Shown piece by piece: positions 1-7,927 of a stretch of DNA of 11,487 nt. Numbering within the stretch: the first letter of the stretch is position 1; each line of letters starts with the position of its first letter. Made by a program: the position numbers and the translations under genes. The notes beneath the pieces were generated by a model. The model saw only the letters and a list, made by a program, of their open reading frames with translations. It had not been told where the DNA came from and searched no databases. Origin of the DNA: Ghiorsea sp. (GTDB lineage Bacteria > Pseudomonadota > Zetaproteobacteria > Mariprofundales > Mariprofundaceae); assembly GCA_030950765.1 (NCBI GenBank), contig JAUZQX010000130.1, positions 1-11,487 of the forward strand, given 5' to 3'.

Positions 1-1080
1 GCTTATGACTTGAAACAACTGCTGGATAGGGTCGCCATGGCAACTGTTGCCGATGTGATGCCTTTGGTGGGTGTGAACCGTGTGCTGGTGCATTTTGGGC
101 TGCAACAATTACGCACAGCACCATCTGTTGGTATGTCAGCATTGCTGGATATTGCAAAGGTGAACCGAAAGCGTATTTCAACCGAAAGTATTGGTTTTTA
201 TTTGGCGCCTCGGGTGAATGCGGCAGGGCGCATGCGACATGGGGAGGAGGCGATGCGTTTGTTATGTTGCCAAGATGCAAGTGAAGCGGCGGCATTGGCA
301 GCATCTTTGGACGTATGCAATCAAGAGCGGCGAAAGATTGAGGTGGATACCTATAAAGAGGCTTTGGCTAAACTTGAGGCGACAAACCCAGGTAGCACAG
401 GTGAAAACAAAGAGAAAAACACACATCTAACTGTTTATGATGAAAATTGGCATGCAGGTGTGGTGGGTTTGGTTGCAGGGCGTTTGGCTAGGCAACATGG
501 GCGACCCGCAGCCGTAGGTTTTGTGGATAACAATCAGGATATTCGGGTGTCGTTACGTGGGGTGAAAGGGTTTCATATTGGTCAGTTGCTTCAAACATGT
601 GCGGAACATTTGCACGGGTTTGGAGGGCATGCGGGTGCTGGTGGTGGTACGGTTAAATCGGGAAGCTGGGATGCTTTTGTTGTTGATTTAACCAAGGCAG
701 TAAACCAACAACAAACCGATGGTTTGATTCAAAACCATTTGTTGATTGATGGTGTATTAAGTTTACCAGCTTTGCATATTGGTTTGGCATCAAGATTGCA
801 ACGTTTTGAGCCTGTTGGACAAGGCAATCCAGCATGTTTGTGGGCTATTCATGATGTGACAGTGGTTGATAGCAAAAAACTTAAGGGTGGTGTGATGCGT
901 GTGCGTTTAACCGATGGTATGATGTTTACCAATGCCGTAGTTTTTGGGGCGGGTGCTTTGGAGGATGATTTACAGGATGGTGTATGTGTATCGGTTTTGG
1001 GGCAGTTGCAAACCGATGATTATCGGGGTGGGGATGCAGTGCAGTTTGTGATTGAAGATGTGGTGTTAGAAACGAACTGA
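1..1080 (+). CDS. recJ: Single-stranded-DNA-specific exonuclease RecJ, C-terminal part (5' end outside window)
   Basis: RecJ degrades single-stranded DNA 5' to 3' in recombination and mismatch or base-excision repair, in the cytoplasm. The reading frame is open from base 1, so about 359 residues of a family usually near 570 are visible; the N-terminal DHH catalytic motifs lie upstream. Seen here: the stretch before the linker with LAPRVNAAGR (about 202-231), the WHAGVVGLVAGRL block that opens the DHHA1 part (from 448), the nucleic-acid binding motif GGHAGAGG (622-645), and the OB-fold region opening with FEPVGQGNP (805-831), all typical of RecJ. A short hydrophilic insertion (PGSTGENKEKN, near 390-420) precedes the DHHA1 part. 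The stop TGA at 1078-1080 overlaps the end of the convergent membrane-protein gene by 15 bases. The gene is housekeeping and probably unrelated to the EPS locus. Confidence 0.95.
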   Translation, partial: AYDLKQLLDRVAMATVADVMPLVGVNRVLVHFGLQQLRTAPSVGMSALLDIAKVNRKRISTESIGFYLAPRVNAAGRMRHGEEAMRLLCCQDASEAAALAASLDVCNQERRKIEVDTYKEALAKLEATNPGSTGENKEKNTHLTVYDENWHAGVVGLVAGRLARQHGRPAAVGFVDNNQDIRVSLRGVKGFHIGQLLQTCAEHLHGFGGHAGAGGGTVKSGSWDAFVVDLTKAVNQQQTDGLIQNHLLIDGVLSLPALHIGLASRLQRFEPVGQGNPACLWAIHDVTVVDSKKLKGGVMRVRLTDGMMFTNAVVFGAGALEDDLQDGVCVSVLGQLQTDDYRGGDAVQFVIEDVVLETN

Positions 1081-2445
1081 AGGATTGAAAGGTTCGTCGT
1101 TTGGTTTACTTTTTAGCTCATTGTTTGGTGTAGTATCTTCTTGCGCTTCACGCTGCTGCCTTTCTTTTTCCAAGATTTGCATGGCAAGAACTAAACCCAA
1201 AATAATCATGAATGGCTCCATAATTCGTACAATAATAAAGGTGTTGGCACCAATACCGTGTACTAATAACCCAGCAAAACCACACAATGCACCCAAGGCT
1301 ACACCACGCATGACGGGGTCTTGAAGTTTGCGGCTACTCTTTTTGAGTAAGACCCAAACTCGCCGTAAAAACCAAATAAAGAGTACAAGTCCAACAATGC
1401 CTGTTTCCAACAAAACACGTGGGTATTGCGCATCGAGGAATTTACCCCCCGTCACACCTACACCAAAAATTGGATTTTTAGGAAAATCAACGCTGATGAC
1501 TTCTTCCCACGCTCGCAGTCGTTCTGTTGTTGATGTATCCACTTTTAAATTGCCGACTTGCAGCTGCCCTGATTGTTCGGCCTGATTAAATGTGAACATG
1601 ACACGGTTAATTACATTTTGCGGCAAAACAAAGGGGGCTAAAGCCACCCCTGTTAAACACATGAAAAAGAGTAACTTTTTCTTTTGAGAATAAAAAAGAA
1701 AGCAAATAATCGCCACAATAAAGGAGAGGTAAGAACTACGTGATTCTGTAAAAGCAAAGGGTATGAGGATAATTCCCATAGCAATAAAGAGTAAAATCCG
1801 TTGTTTTTTGTCTGTGGTATGTAAAAGAATGCCCAACATGATACTAAACATAAACATCAAATAACCACCAAAGGTATTGGGTTCACCTTCTGCCCCTTCG
1901 AAAGGTGCGGAAACACGTAACCCTGAAGGAATTTGAGCAATACCAATCAGTGATGCAACCAAACATGTAAAAATCATAACCATCAAAAAACGTTTGATGA
2001 TTGCTTCATCATGCACATGGTTTACCACGATATAAAACAGAATAAAATATTCCAAGTATTTGATAACAAAGAATACACCATACAAACCAACCTTGTCGGA
2101 GAAGAAGGCAATCATGGTTGAAAAGGCGCAGGCGACCCAATATAAAAAAGCGGCTTGATTGATGGGGGTACGACGTAAAAAACCAAGTTCATTACGCACA
2201 GCCATACGCACCAGCCATGTGAATGAAATCAAAGTTAACATAATATCATCCAAACGAAGTGTGATGCCACGAGATTCGGTGGTGTTGGTCATGCCTGCTG
2301 CAAGTTCTTGGGCCGATGCACCACCAAAGGTAAGTTCGGGTGAGAGTAGGGTGGACAAAATAAGGAAATAGAGTGCCAATTCAATGCTGGTGAATGTGAT
2401 GATAACAATCATTAAACCAGCAAAAAGAAGCAAAGGGCCTTGCAC
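1066..2445 (-). CDS. O-antigen ligase/polymerase-like membrane protein (Wzy/WaaL superfamily)
   Basis: Probable polymerase (or ligase) of the EPS pathway, acting at the periplasmic face of the inner membrane on undecaprenyl-linked repeat units. The 459 residues from the GTG at 2445 contain about ten or more hydrophobic segments. Wzy_C-type signatures are GEPNTFGGYL (residues 187-196), TESRSSYLSF (233-242) opening a helix, and NPIFGVG (324-330) followed by YPRVLLETGIVGLVLF (341-356). The hydrophilic tail from about 427 is probably cytoplasmic. Oddities: the usual His in the H-x-x-YL..L.E.G segment is not present at 338-347. The GTG has no Shine-Dalgarno sequence. The frame stays open and strongly hydrophobic upstream to a TAA at 2559-2557, so the true start is probably upstream, for example a CTG at 2550-2548 that overlaps the stop of the preceding gene (CTGA). 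That would give 494 residues. It is the last gene of the minus block. Polymerase versus ligase cannot be decided from sequence. Confidence 0.85.
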   Translation of the reverse strand: MQGPLLLFAGLMIVIITFTSIELALYFLILSTLLSPELTFGGASAQELAAGMTNTTESRGITLRLDDIMLTLISFTWLVRMAVRNELGFLRRTPINQAAFLYWVACAFSTMIAFFSDKVGLYGVFFVIKYLEYFILFYIVVNHVHDEAIIKRFLMVMIFTCLVASLIGIAQIPSGLRVSAPFEGAEGEPNTFGGYLMFMFSIMLGILLHTTDKKQRILLFIAMGIILIPFAFTESRSSYLSFIVAIICFLFYSQKKKLLFFMCLTGVALAPFVLPQNVINRVMFTFNQAEQSGQLQVGNLKVDTSTTERLRAWEEVISVDFPKNPIFGVGVTGGKFLDAQYPRVLLETGIVGLVLFIWFLRRVWVLLKKSSRKLQDPVMRGVALGALCGFAGLLVHGIGANTFIIVRIMEPFMIILGLVLAMQILEKERQQREAQEDTTPNNELKSKPNDEPFNPSVRF

Positions 2446-2546
2446 AAGCTGAGGCGCTAAAAGATAAGCGCTATAAAGTAATAACGTGGTTAAAACAAAC
2501 GTGAGTAGAATGTTTGGTGGTATGGGAACACGTATGTTTCGAATGC

Positions 2547-2744
2547 TCAGGGTTGTTTACCTGCATCAAGGTGTCTTGCTTTGTCCATAGGCTGATAGTC
2601 TTTATTGTAAGGCTCATTGAAGCTTTGGCTACATTCCTGAACCAAAACGACAATGGCAGCAGCCAACAAGGTTAAGATAAAAATTGCAATAAAACGATTG
2701 CGCTGTTTTTTATGTTTTACGAAGTGATCAAAATCTCTTTGCAT
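2547..2744 (-). CDS. Small single-pass membrane protein in EPS operon, unknown function
   Basis: I do not recognise this 65-residue protein. It has a charged, basic N-terminus (KHKKQRNR, residues 10-17), one hydrophobic segment at about 18-36, a Cys at 38 directly after it, and a polar tail; by the positive-inside rule the N-terminus should be cytoplasmic and the tail periplasmic. The gene looks real because its ATG lies two bases after the stop of the Wzc-like gene, with a strong Shine-Dalgarno AAGGAG formed by the last two codons of that gene, and because its TGA stop abuts or overlaps the next gene. Translation is therefore likely coupled to the kinase gene. Its position between the copolymerase and the polymerase suggests an accessory role in that complex, which is inference only. 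Confidence 0.75.
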   Translation of the reverse strand: MQRDFDHFVKHKKQRNRFIAIFILTLLAAAIVVLVQECSQSFNEPYNKDYQPMDKARHLDAGKQP

Positions 2745-2746
2745 GA

Positions 2747-5029
2747 TTACTCCTTATCGAAACGGGTTTTCACTGTCTGCCATAAACGCAGAGAGCGGCG
2801 TTTCATTTTTGCAATCCATTGCTCAAATATGTTGCCACGAACTTGTTCATCATTACCATAAGAGTAAGCATAATAATGGTTCATTTTATAGGTGGCATAA
2901 TCGGGAGATAGTTCACCACGCACCCCATTAAGAATAATACCCAGTACACTGCCACCCACAGCTTCAATATTATTTTTCACGCGTTTTAATGCGCCCCTAA
3001 CCACGGAACCAATATGGTATACAAGCAATACACCGTCCACTTTTGAAGCCAAGATGGTCGCATCAGTGGTATGTAATAAAGGTGGCATATCAATAATCAC
3101 CATATCATACTCTTCACGGACTTCCTTTAGGATGGTATCCATCATGGGTGCAGCCAATAAATCAGGGGGGTTGGCATTCACAATGCCACAAGTGAGGATT
3201 TCTAATTGATCAAGCCCCGGGGTGAGCAAAGCTTGGTCGATGCCCATATCACCTAACATGACATCGGAGAAACGTTTGACGGCATCTTGCCAATGGTATT
3301 GTCCCAATAAACATTCACTCAAGCCAGGGTCACGTTTGAGCCCAAAGGTATGATGTTGCATAGGTTTACGCATATCGGCATCAATCAATAATATGCGGCC
3401 ACCTTGTTGTGCCAAAACAACGGCAAGGTTGGCAGCAATCGTACTTTTACCTTCTTTAACCGTAGAGCTGGTAACCAGAATCACTTTATGTCCACCCGTT
3501 TGGGAAAAGAGCAGGTTGGTTCGTAAACTACGGTAAGCTTCTGAGATGGTTGATGGTGGTGAGAAATGGCTGATAAGACGGATTTGTCTTTCTAGATGGT
3601 GCCCGCTTGTTTTGAGTTCTTTGACCCCAGAGAATAATTCAAGGGCCTCATCGTGTTCGAGTTGGGGAACAAAACCCACCACCGAGGTATCCAAAAAGCT
3701 CTCTACTTCTTCAATCGTACCCACAGATGAATCCATGGCTTCAAGGATTAAGGATACGATAAGCCCCAACACCAAACCAAGAATCATACCTGCCAAAGCA
3801 CTTTGTACTGGATTGACAGGGTTGATGCGGAACACTGGAATCATGGCAGGGCGCACCAAGGATACAGCTTGGACTTTTTCAGCTTCTTTAATCAGCACTT
3901 CTTGATATTTTTTCTCAAGCAAGTCAAATAAGTCTTCGTTAATACGCACAGTACGTTGCATACGCTGTAGTTCTAAGGCTTGTTCAGGTACACCTTGGAA
4001 ACGTGTTTTTGTTTTTTCTATACTTTTCTGAATATCCGAAATACGCCGCTGTGTGAGTTCAATTTGTTTCACAAGCTCATCCACCATGCTGGATAAAATA
4101 TCATGGGCTTGTTCGCGCAATTCTTTAATTTGCGGATGGTCATCGGTGTAGTTGGTCATCAACTCGGTGCGTTTTAATGCCATATCAACCAAACGTTTAT
4201 TTAACTGGTCAAAATAGGTGCTTACACTGCCAGCAATGGTCACAGCTTGGTAATCCCAATCACCATTGTTGATACGCTGTTTAAGCGGTTTGATGGCAAA
4301 TTTTAGGTCACTCAAGTGTGCAGTTGCTTGGCGGTATTCCTGCTCTAGGTCCGAAACAATACGCGCCATAAGTTCAGGGTCAGCGCTGGAAAAAGATAGG
4401 TTGTGTTTGTTGCGGTAATCACGAATTTGTTCTTCCGCTTTTTTGAGGCGTTCACGCACAATAATCAATTGTTGTTGAATAAATTTTTTGGCTTCGAAAA
4501 TTCTGCGGTTTTTATCTTGTACATTAAACTCTTTAAACTCATCAGCTACAGCTTGTGCCAAATCACGGGCAAATAAGGGGCGCGTTGAAGTCGCAGAGAT
4601 GGTGATAATACCCGACACTTGGTTTTGGAATACAGAAATACTGTCTTTGATACTTAAAACTTCATCCATATAATCAGGGTTAGCTCGAATCTCTTCTGAG
4701 CTTAACTCCGCAGGAATAAGGTTCATGCGTTGAGCAACACGTTCCATCACGGCATAGGATTCAATCATGGCAAGCTGTGTTTTTACATTGTCGTAGGACT
4801 GCCTTGAGCCGCCGCGAAGCAGCAAATCTGCAACATTCACCGATGATTCAATTTTGATGGCAGAACTGGATGTGTAAATGGCAGGTGGCTGTTTTGCCCA
4901 GGTGAGAAAACCACTGAAAAACCCCATGGATAAGGCGCAAAAAATAATAATCCAACGCCGTCTGGCAATGATTTGCCAATACTCGGATAAATTAAGTTCG
5001 TATCCCTCGTTATGTTGTGCGGCTGCCAT
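2747..5029 (-). CDS. Wzc-like polysaccharide copolymerase / bacterial tyrosine autokinase
   Basis: Inner-membrane protein expected to set polymer length and couple polymerisation to export through the outer-membrane channel, controlled by tyrosine autophosphorylation. The 760 residues, close to E. coli Wzc (720), show a Wzz-type N-terminus with TM1 at about 26-44, a long coiled-coil periplasmic part (about 165-380), and a GNVR-like stretch near 346-380. A Pro-rich run (398-410) precedes TM2 (about 410-430). The cytoplasmic BY-kinase follows, with Walker A VKEGKST (524-530), Walker A' ILLIDADMRKP (546-556) and Walker B MVIIDMPPLL (643-652). A tyrosine cluster has Y711, 714, 719, 720, 722 and 724. 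About 35 mostly basic residues follow the cluster, which often lies nearer the end. The ATG overlaps the upstream stop by one base (TAATG), pointing to coupled translation with the export lipoprotein. No phosphatase gene is visible in the window. Confidence 0.93.
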   Translation of the reverse strand: MAAAQHNEGYELNLSEYWQIIARRRWIIIFCALSMGFFSGFLTWAKQPPAIYTSSSAIKIESSVNVADLLLRGGSRQSYDNVKTQLAMIESYAVMERVAQRMNLIPAELSSEEIRANPDYMDEVLSIKDSISVFQNQVSGIITISATSTRPLFARDLAQAVADEFKEFNVQDKNRRIFEAKKFIQQQLIIVRERLKKAEEQIRDYRNKHNLSFSSADPELMARIVSDLEQEYRQATAHLSDLKFAIKPLKQRINNGDWDYQAVTIAGSVSTYFDQLNKRLVDMALKRTELMTNYTDDHPQIKELREQAHDILSSMVDELVKQIELTQRRISDIQKSIEKTKTRFQGVPEQALELQRMQRTVRINEDLFDLLEKKYQEVLIKEAEKVQAVSLVRPAMIPVFRINPVNPVQSALAGMILGLVLGLIVSLILEAMDSSVGTIEEVESFLDTSVVGFVPQLEHDEALELFSGVKELKTSGHHLERQIRLISHFSPPSTISEAYRSLRTNLLFSQTGGHKVILVTSSTVKEGKSTIAANLAVVLAQQGGRILLIDADMRKPMQHHTFGLKRDPGLSECLLGQYHWQDAVKRFSDVMLGDMGIDQALLTPGLDQLEILTCGIVNANPPDLLAAPMMDTILKEVREEYDMVIIDMPPLLHTTDATILASKVDGVLLVYHIGSVVRGALKRVKNNIEAVGGSVLGIILNGVRGELSPDYATYKMNHYYAYSYGNDEQVRGNIFEQWIAKMKRRSLRLWQTVKTRFDKE

Positions 5030-7608
5030 TATTGAACCTGCCCTGTTAATAAGCGTAGCGTTAGGATTTGTTGGGCAATACTAACAGGTTGTAAAAGCAA
5101 TGTAATCGAAGGTGATATATCAGCGATAAACTTATTCCAATTGGCAATTGGGCGCGACGGTATAATTAAAACATCTTTATCCATTAAAGCGATGTTTTGC
5201 GTGAGGTCGCCATTTTCAAGGAAACGTTGGAAGTTTACGGCTAAAATTTGTGGCTGATCTCTGTCTGCACGTAAAACGCGAATATCAGGTAAGTATGCAT
5301 CATCGGTTAAACCACCAGCTTTAGAAATAGCATCCAAAAAGTTGATGTCACCTGTAAACTCTACAATACCCGCTTTGGCAACTTGTCCAAGCACATATAC
5401 TTGACGCTTGGATTGGGCAAGCGATGGGATGAAAATCGTATCGCCATCATCAATGATTGCATTTTCAGACAAATCACCTTGGCGAATAGCGCGATTCAAG
5501 TCCAAAAGCACAGTTTTACCATCACGAATGATTTGTACATTATTTAGGTTGGCCTCTTTGGTAGGCCCACCCACACGGGATAAAAAATCAACCAAACTTT
5601 CTTTGCCACGTAAAGCGTAAGTGCCAGCACCCGTAGGTTGGCGTGATAAACTTTGCACCTCACCAAAAATGCTAGCAAATTTACTTTTTGCTCTGAGGAC
5701 TTGAATGTCAACGCGCGGATTCCGTTCATACTTTTTAATAATATTGGTGGTTAAACTATCAATTTCACGGGGTGTTAACCCTGCTACTTTGAGCGCGGCT
5801 TGGTAGGGTAGTGATACAGTGCCATCAATTTGTACGATGACTTTTTGTATTTCAGACTTTGCACCCTGCCAAAAAGTGATTTGTAACTCATCACCAACAC
5901 CAACTTTGTATTCGGGCACACCATCAATGGTTTTAAACACTTTGTTTTCATCAATATTATACAAATCGCGTTTATTGATGTTGGATGCAGATAAAGGAAG
6001 TTTTGTACTTTCGATTTTAAAAGCTTCGACAAATACACGTCTATTTTGGCGCAAAGATGCAGGGTCTAAACCTGGCGGAAGTGGTGATTTATCACCCAGC
6101 GCATCAATGTTTAAATTTTCTTTTTTGGCATTGTGCCTTAAAAGTGTTGTCGCCACAGCATCGGCACGTGCTTTGGAAAGTGCTGTGTTGTTTGGATACA
6201 ATTCGGAGTGAATCGGGCGTTGGTCAGCACGACCTTGTAGTTCAAGGTGAAGTTCACTTAAATCAATGCCTAACGAATCAACCCATACATTTACTTTTTT
6301 AATGGATTCTGGGTTTAAACGTGCTGTTCCTGAATCAAAATAGATAGAGAGGCGTTCACCTACTTGCTTGGATAAGAATTTTTTCATGGGCAGTGGTTTG
6401 GCTTTGGTTGTTGACCAAATTTCAACTCCGCCATCGGCACGTGTTGCAGCGATATCCAGCTGACCATTGCTTTTTACATCACCCAAATCAAGGTCAAGGT
6501 ACACACCATAGTCGGGTACTTGATGGTCTTCACTGATGAAACGACTGTCTTTCCAGCTCCATATAGCGATGCCTTGCCCAACGCTGGATGACGCAACCAA
6601 CTCTTTGTCACCGTCAGCATTCAAATCACCTACGCGTACATCCGACCAAGTTCCAGACTGGACAACACTTTGCATTGACCATGTTTTTTCGCCACCCAAC
6701 CAGTAACGAATACCTTGCTGGTATAAACCTGCCACAATATCCAAATAACCATCACTATTGATATCGGCAACAGTCACTGATTCTGTATCGGCATTGGTTG
6801 GTAGTATCATGGGTTCCCAACGTGCATTACCATCACCAAACCATACTTGAACACCACCTGCTTGACTCCAAAGTTGGTCTCTACCTTGCATGGCGCCTAA
6901 ACCACCGCGTCTTGCTGCAATAATATCGAGGTGTTCGTCGCCATTAATATCTTCGACAGATAAACTGGTGAAAATACCTTTAACCATAGGACCTGTGCCA
7001 TGTACCCAGCCATTACGCCCATCATTAAGCAATACATAGATACCGCCATCAGCAATACTGTCTGAACGAACAGCGATAATATCTTGCCAGCCGTCTTCGT
7101 TGATGTCTGCGAATTTCACAGCATGAAATACACCTGAAACCAAGGGTGATGAATGAATAGTCCAAGTTTGTGTTTTGCTGTTTAATGCCCAAACTTGCAA
7201 GCCTTTTTGGTCGCCTTCACCACCAATAAGAATTTCAATGTTGTTATCATGGTTGATGTCTGCTGTGGCAATAGAGCGTGGCTGCATGGCAGTGAGTGGG
7301 CCACCCTGTAATACCCAGTTACCTGTGCTATCACCCCACTCGACATGGAAACCATCGATATCTTCATGGCCGCCAACAAGAAGGTCGAGGTGCCCATCTT
7401 GATTCAGGTCAACATAGTGTACTGATTGTGATTCAGCCGCCTGCTGCGGGCCAATATTGTGCATTTTATACTTTGGAATAGGTGAGTTTAGCGCCTGCAA
7501 GGGCATGGATGGCTGCGGTACGGTTGTCCTACATGCCAATAAACCTACACTTACAGTGATAAGAAGTAGGCTTAAAAAGAGCCTTTTCAAGCTATGTTTG
7601 TTAATCAT
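5029..7608 (-). CDS. Polysaccharide export lipoprotein with FG-GAP propeller, OmpA domain and Wza-type SLBB domains (fusion)
   Basis: Probable outer-membrane export channel subunit of the EPS system, 859 residues, more than twice a normal Wza (about 380). Start: an upstream ATG at 7713 would add 35 residues that spoil the signal peptide; from the ATG at 7608 there is a classic lipoprotein signal with lipobox LLAC and lipidated Cys26 followed by Arg, fitting outer-membrane sorting. Domains: seven FG-GAP/VCBS repeats with calcium-type loops beginning at residues 67, 117, 168, 220, 282, 328 and 377 (for example DINSDGYLDIVAG at 282); an OmpA-like domain at about 419-530 with NNTALSKARADAV (473-485) and NRRV (522-525); a poly-export domain at about 564-640; two SLBB-type regions at about 643-726 and 735-815; and a C-terminal hydrophobic or amphipathic stretch (830-855) like the Wza membrane helix. 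The first minus-strand gene, it overlaps the kinase gene by one base. Domain identities are firm; the joint function is inferred. Confidence 0.92.
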   Translation of the reverse strand: MINKHSLKRLFLSLLLITVSVGLLACRTTVPQPSMPLQALNSPIPKYKMHNIGPQQAAESQSVHYVDLNQDGHLDLLVGGHEDIDGFHVEWGDSTGNWVLQGGPLTAMQPRSIATADINHDNNIEILIGGEGDQKGLQVWALNSKTQTWTIHSSPLVSGVFHAVKFADINEDGWQDIIAVRSDSIADGGIYVLLNDGRNGWVHGTGPMVKGIFTSLSVEDINGDEHLDIIAARRGGLGAMQGRDQLWSQAGGVQVWFGDGNARWEPMILPTNADTESVTVADINSDGYLDIVAGLYQQGIRYWLGGEKTWSMQSVVQSGTWSDVRVGDLNADGDKELVASSSVGQGIAIWSWKDSRFISEDHQVPDYGVYLDLDLGDVKSNGQLDIAATRADGGVEIWSTTKAKPLPMKKFLSKQVGERLSIYFDSGTARLNPESIKKVNVWVDSLGIDLSELHLELQGRADQRPIHSELYPNNTALSKARADAVATTLLRHNAKKENLNIDALGDKSPLPPGLDPASLRQNRRVFVEAFKIESTKLPLSASNINKRDLYNIDENKVFKTIDGVPEYKVGVGDELQITFWQGAKSEIQKVIVQIDGTVSLPYQAALKVAGLTPREIDSLTTNIIKKYERNPRVDIQVLRAKSKFASIFGEVQSLSRQPTGAGTYALRGKESLVDFLSRVGGPTKEANLNNVQIIRDGKTVLLDLNRAIRQGDLSENAIIDDGDTIFIPSLAQSKRQVYVLGQVAKAGIVEFTGDINFLDAISKAGGLTDDAYLPDIRVLRADRDQPQILAVNFQRFLENGDLTQNIALMDKDVLIIPSRPIANWNKFIADISPSITLLLQPVSIAQQILTLRLLTGQVQ

Positions 7609-7801
7609 ATTTGACCCTGAGCAGGGTGGGGTGGGTATATAACTGATATGCTTTTTTGATGTGTTGATGTATAAGGCAAAGCCAGTTCCCCCATGATAAA
7701 ATAATGCAAACATTTAATTCGTAAAGCAAAATAACTGTTACAACATGAATAAGCAAGTCTTGCGCCAATAAAGAATACTGTATGGGGAAGCTTATGGAAG
7801 G

Positions 7802-7858
7802 TGTTCTTTTGTTTTTTGATGAAGGCGTGTAACCCTCTTCTTTTTAGGGCAAAGAACA
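7802..7858 (-). repeat. Inverted repeat in the 5' leader of the export operon
   Basis: An 8-base perfect inverted repeat, TGTTCTTT (7802-7809) and AAAGAACA (7851-7858), encloses 41 bases that contain a second short pair CCCT/AGGG (7833-7836 and 7846-7849). In the minus-strand transcript it would form a hairpin with a large loop inside the leader, downstream of the promoter candidate. A repeat of this size can arise by chance in a region this long. Confidence 0.25.
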
Positions 7859-7898
7859 TGTAGATGTTTGTAATGGTAACCAATGCTTTCATACTCGA

Positions 7899-7927
7899 AT
7901 AAAAGACTAATTTATTATAGGTGTCAA
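7899..7927 (-). promoter_or_regulatory. Candidate sigma-70 promoter for the export operon
   Basis: On the minus strand a perfect -35 TTGACA (7927-7922) is followed after 17 bases by TTTTAT (7904-7899, four of six to consensus). A perfect TATAAT also lies inside the spacer (7919-7914), but without a good -35 at the right distance upstream (CCAAAG at 17 bases). Either would give a leader of roughly 280-300 bases before the ATG at 7608. Assigned by eye only. Confidence 0.4.

Noticed and set aside
3546..3905. 119-codon plus-strand frame opposite the kinase gene
   Set aside because: It is antisense to well-conserved Wzc-like coding sequence and has no family resemblance.
5819..6211. 130-codon plus-strand frame opposite the export lipoprotein
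   Set aside because: It is a shadow of the OmpA and poly-export coding sequence, with no promoter or ribosome binding site of its own.
7609..7713. Longer start of the export lipoprotein at 7713
   Set aside because: It would bury the lipoprotein signal peptide 35 residues inside the protein; the ATG at 7608 yields a standard signal with lipobox LLAC.
7605..7892. 95-codon open frame on the minus strand in the intergenic region
   Set aside because: It overlaps the lipoprotein start in another frame, has no evident ribosome binding site, resembles no family I know and begins about where the predicted transcript would begin.
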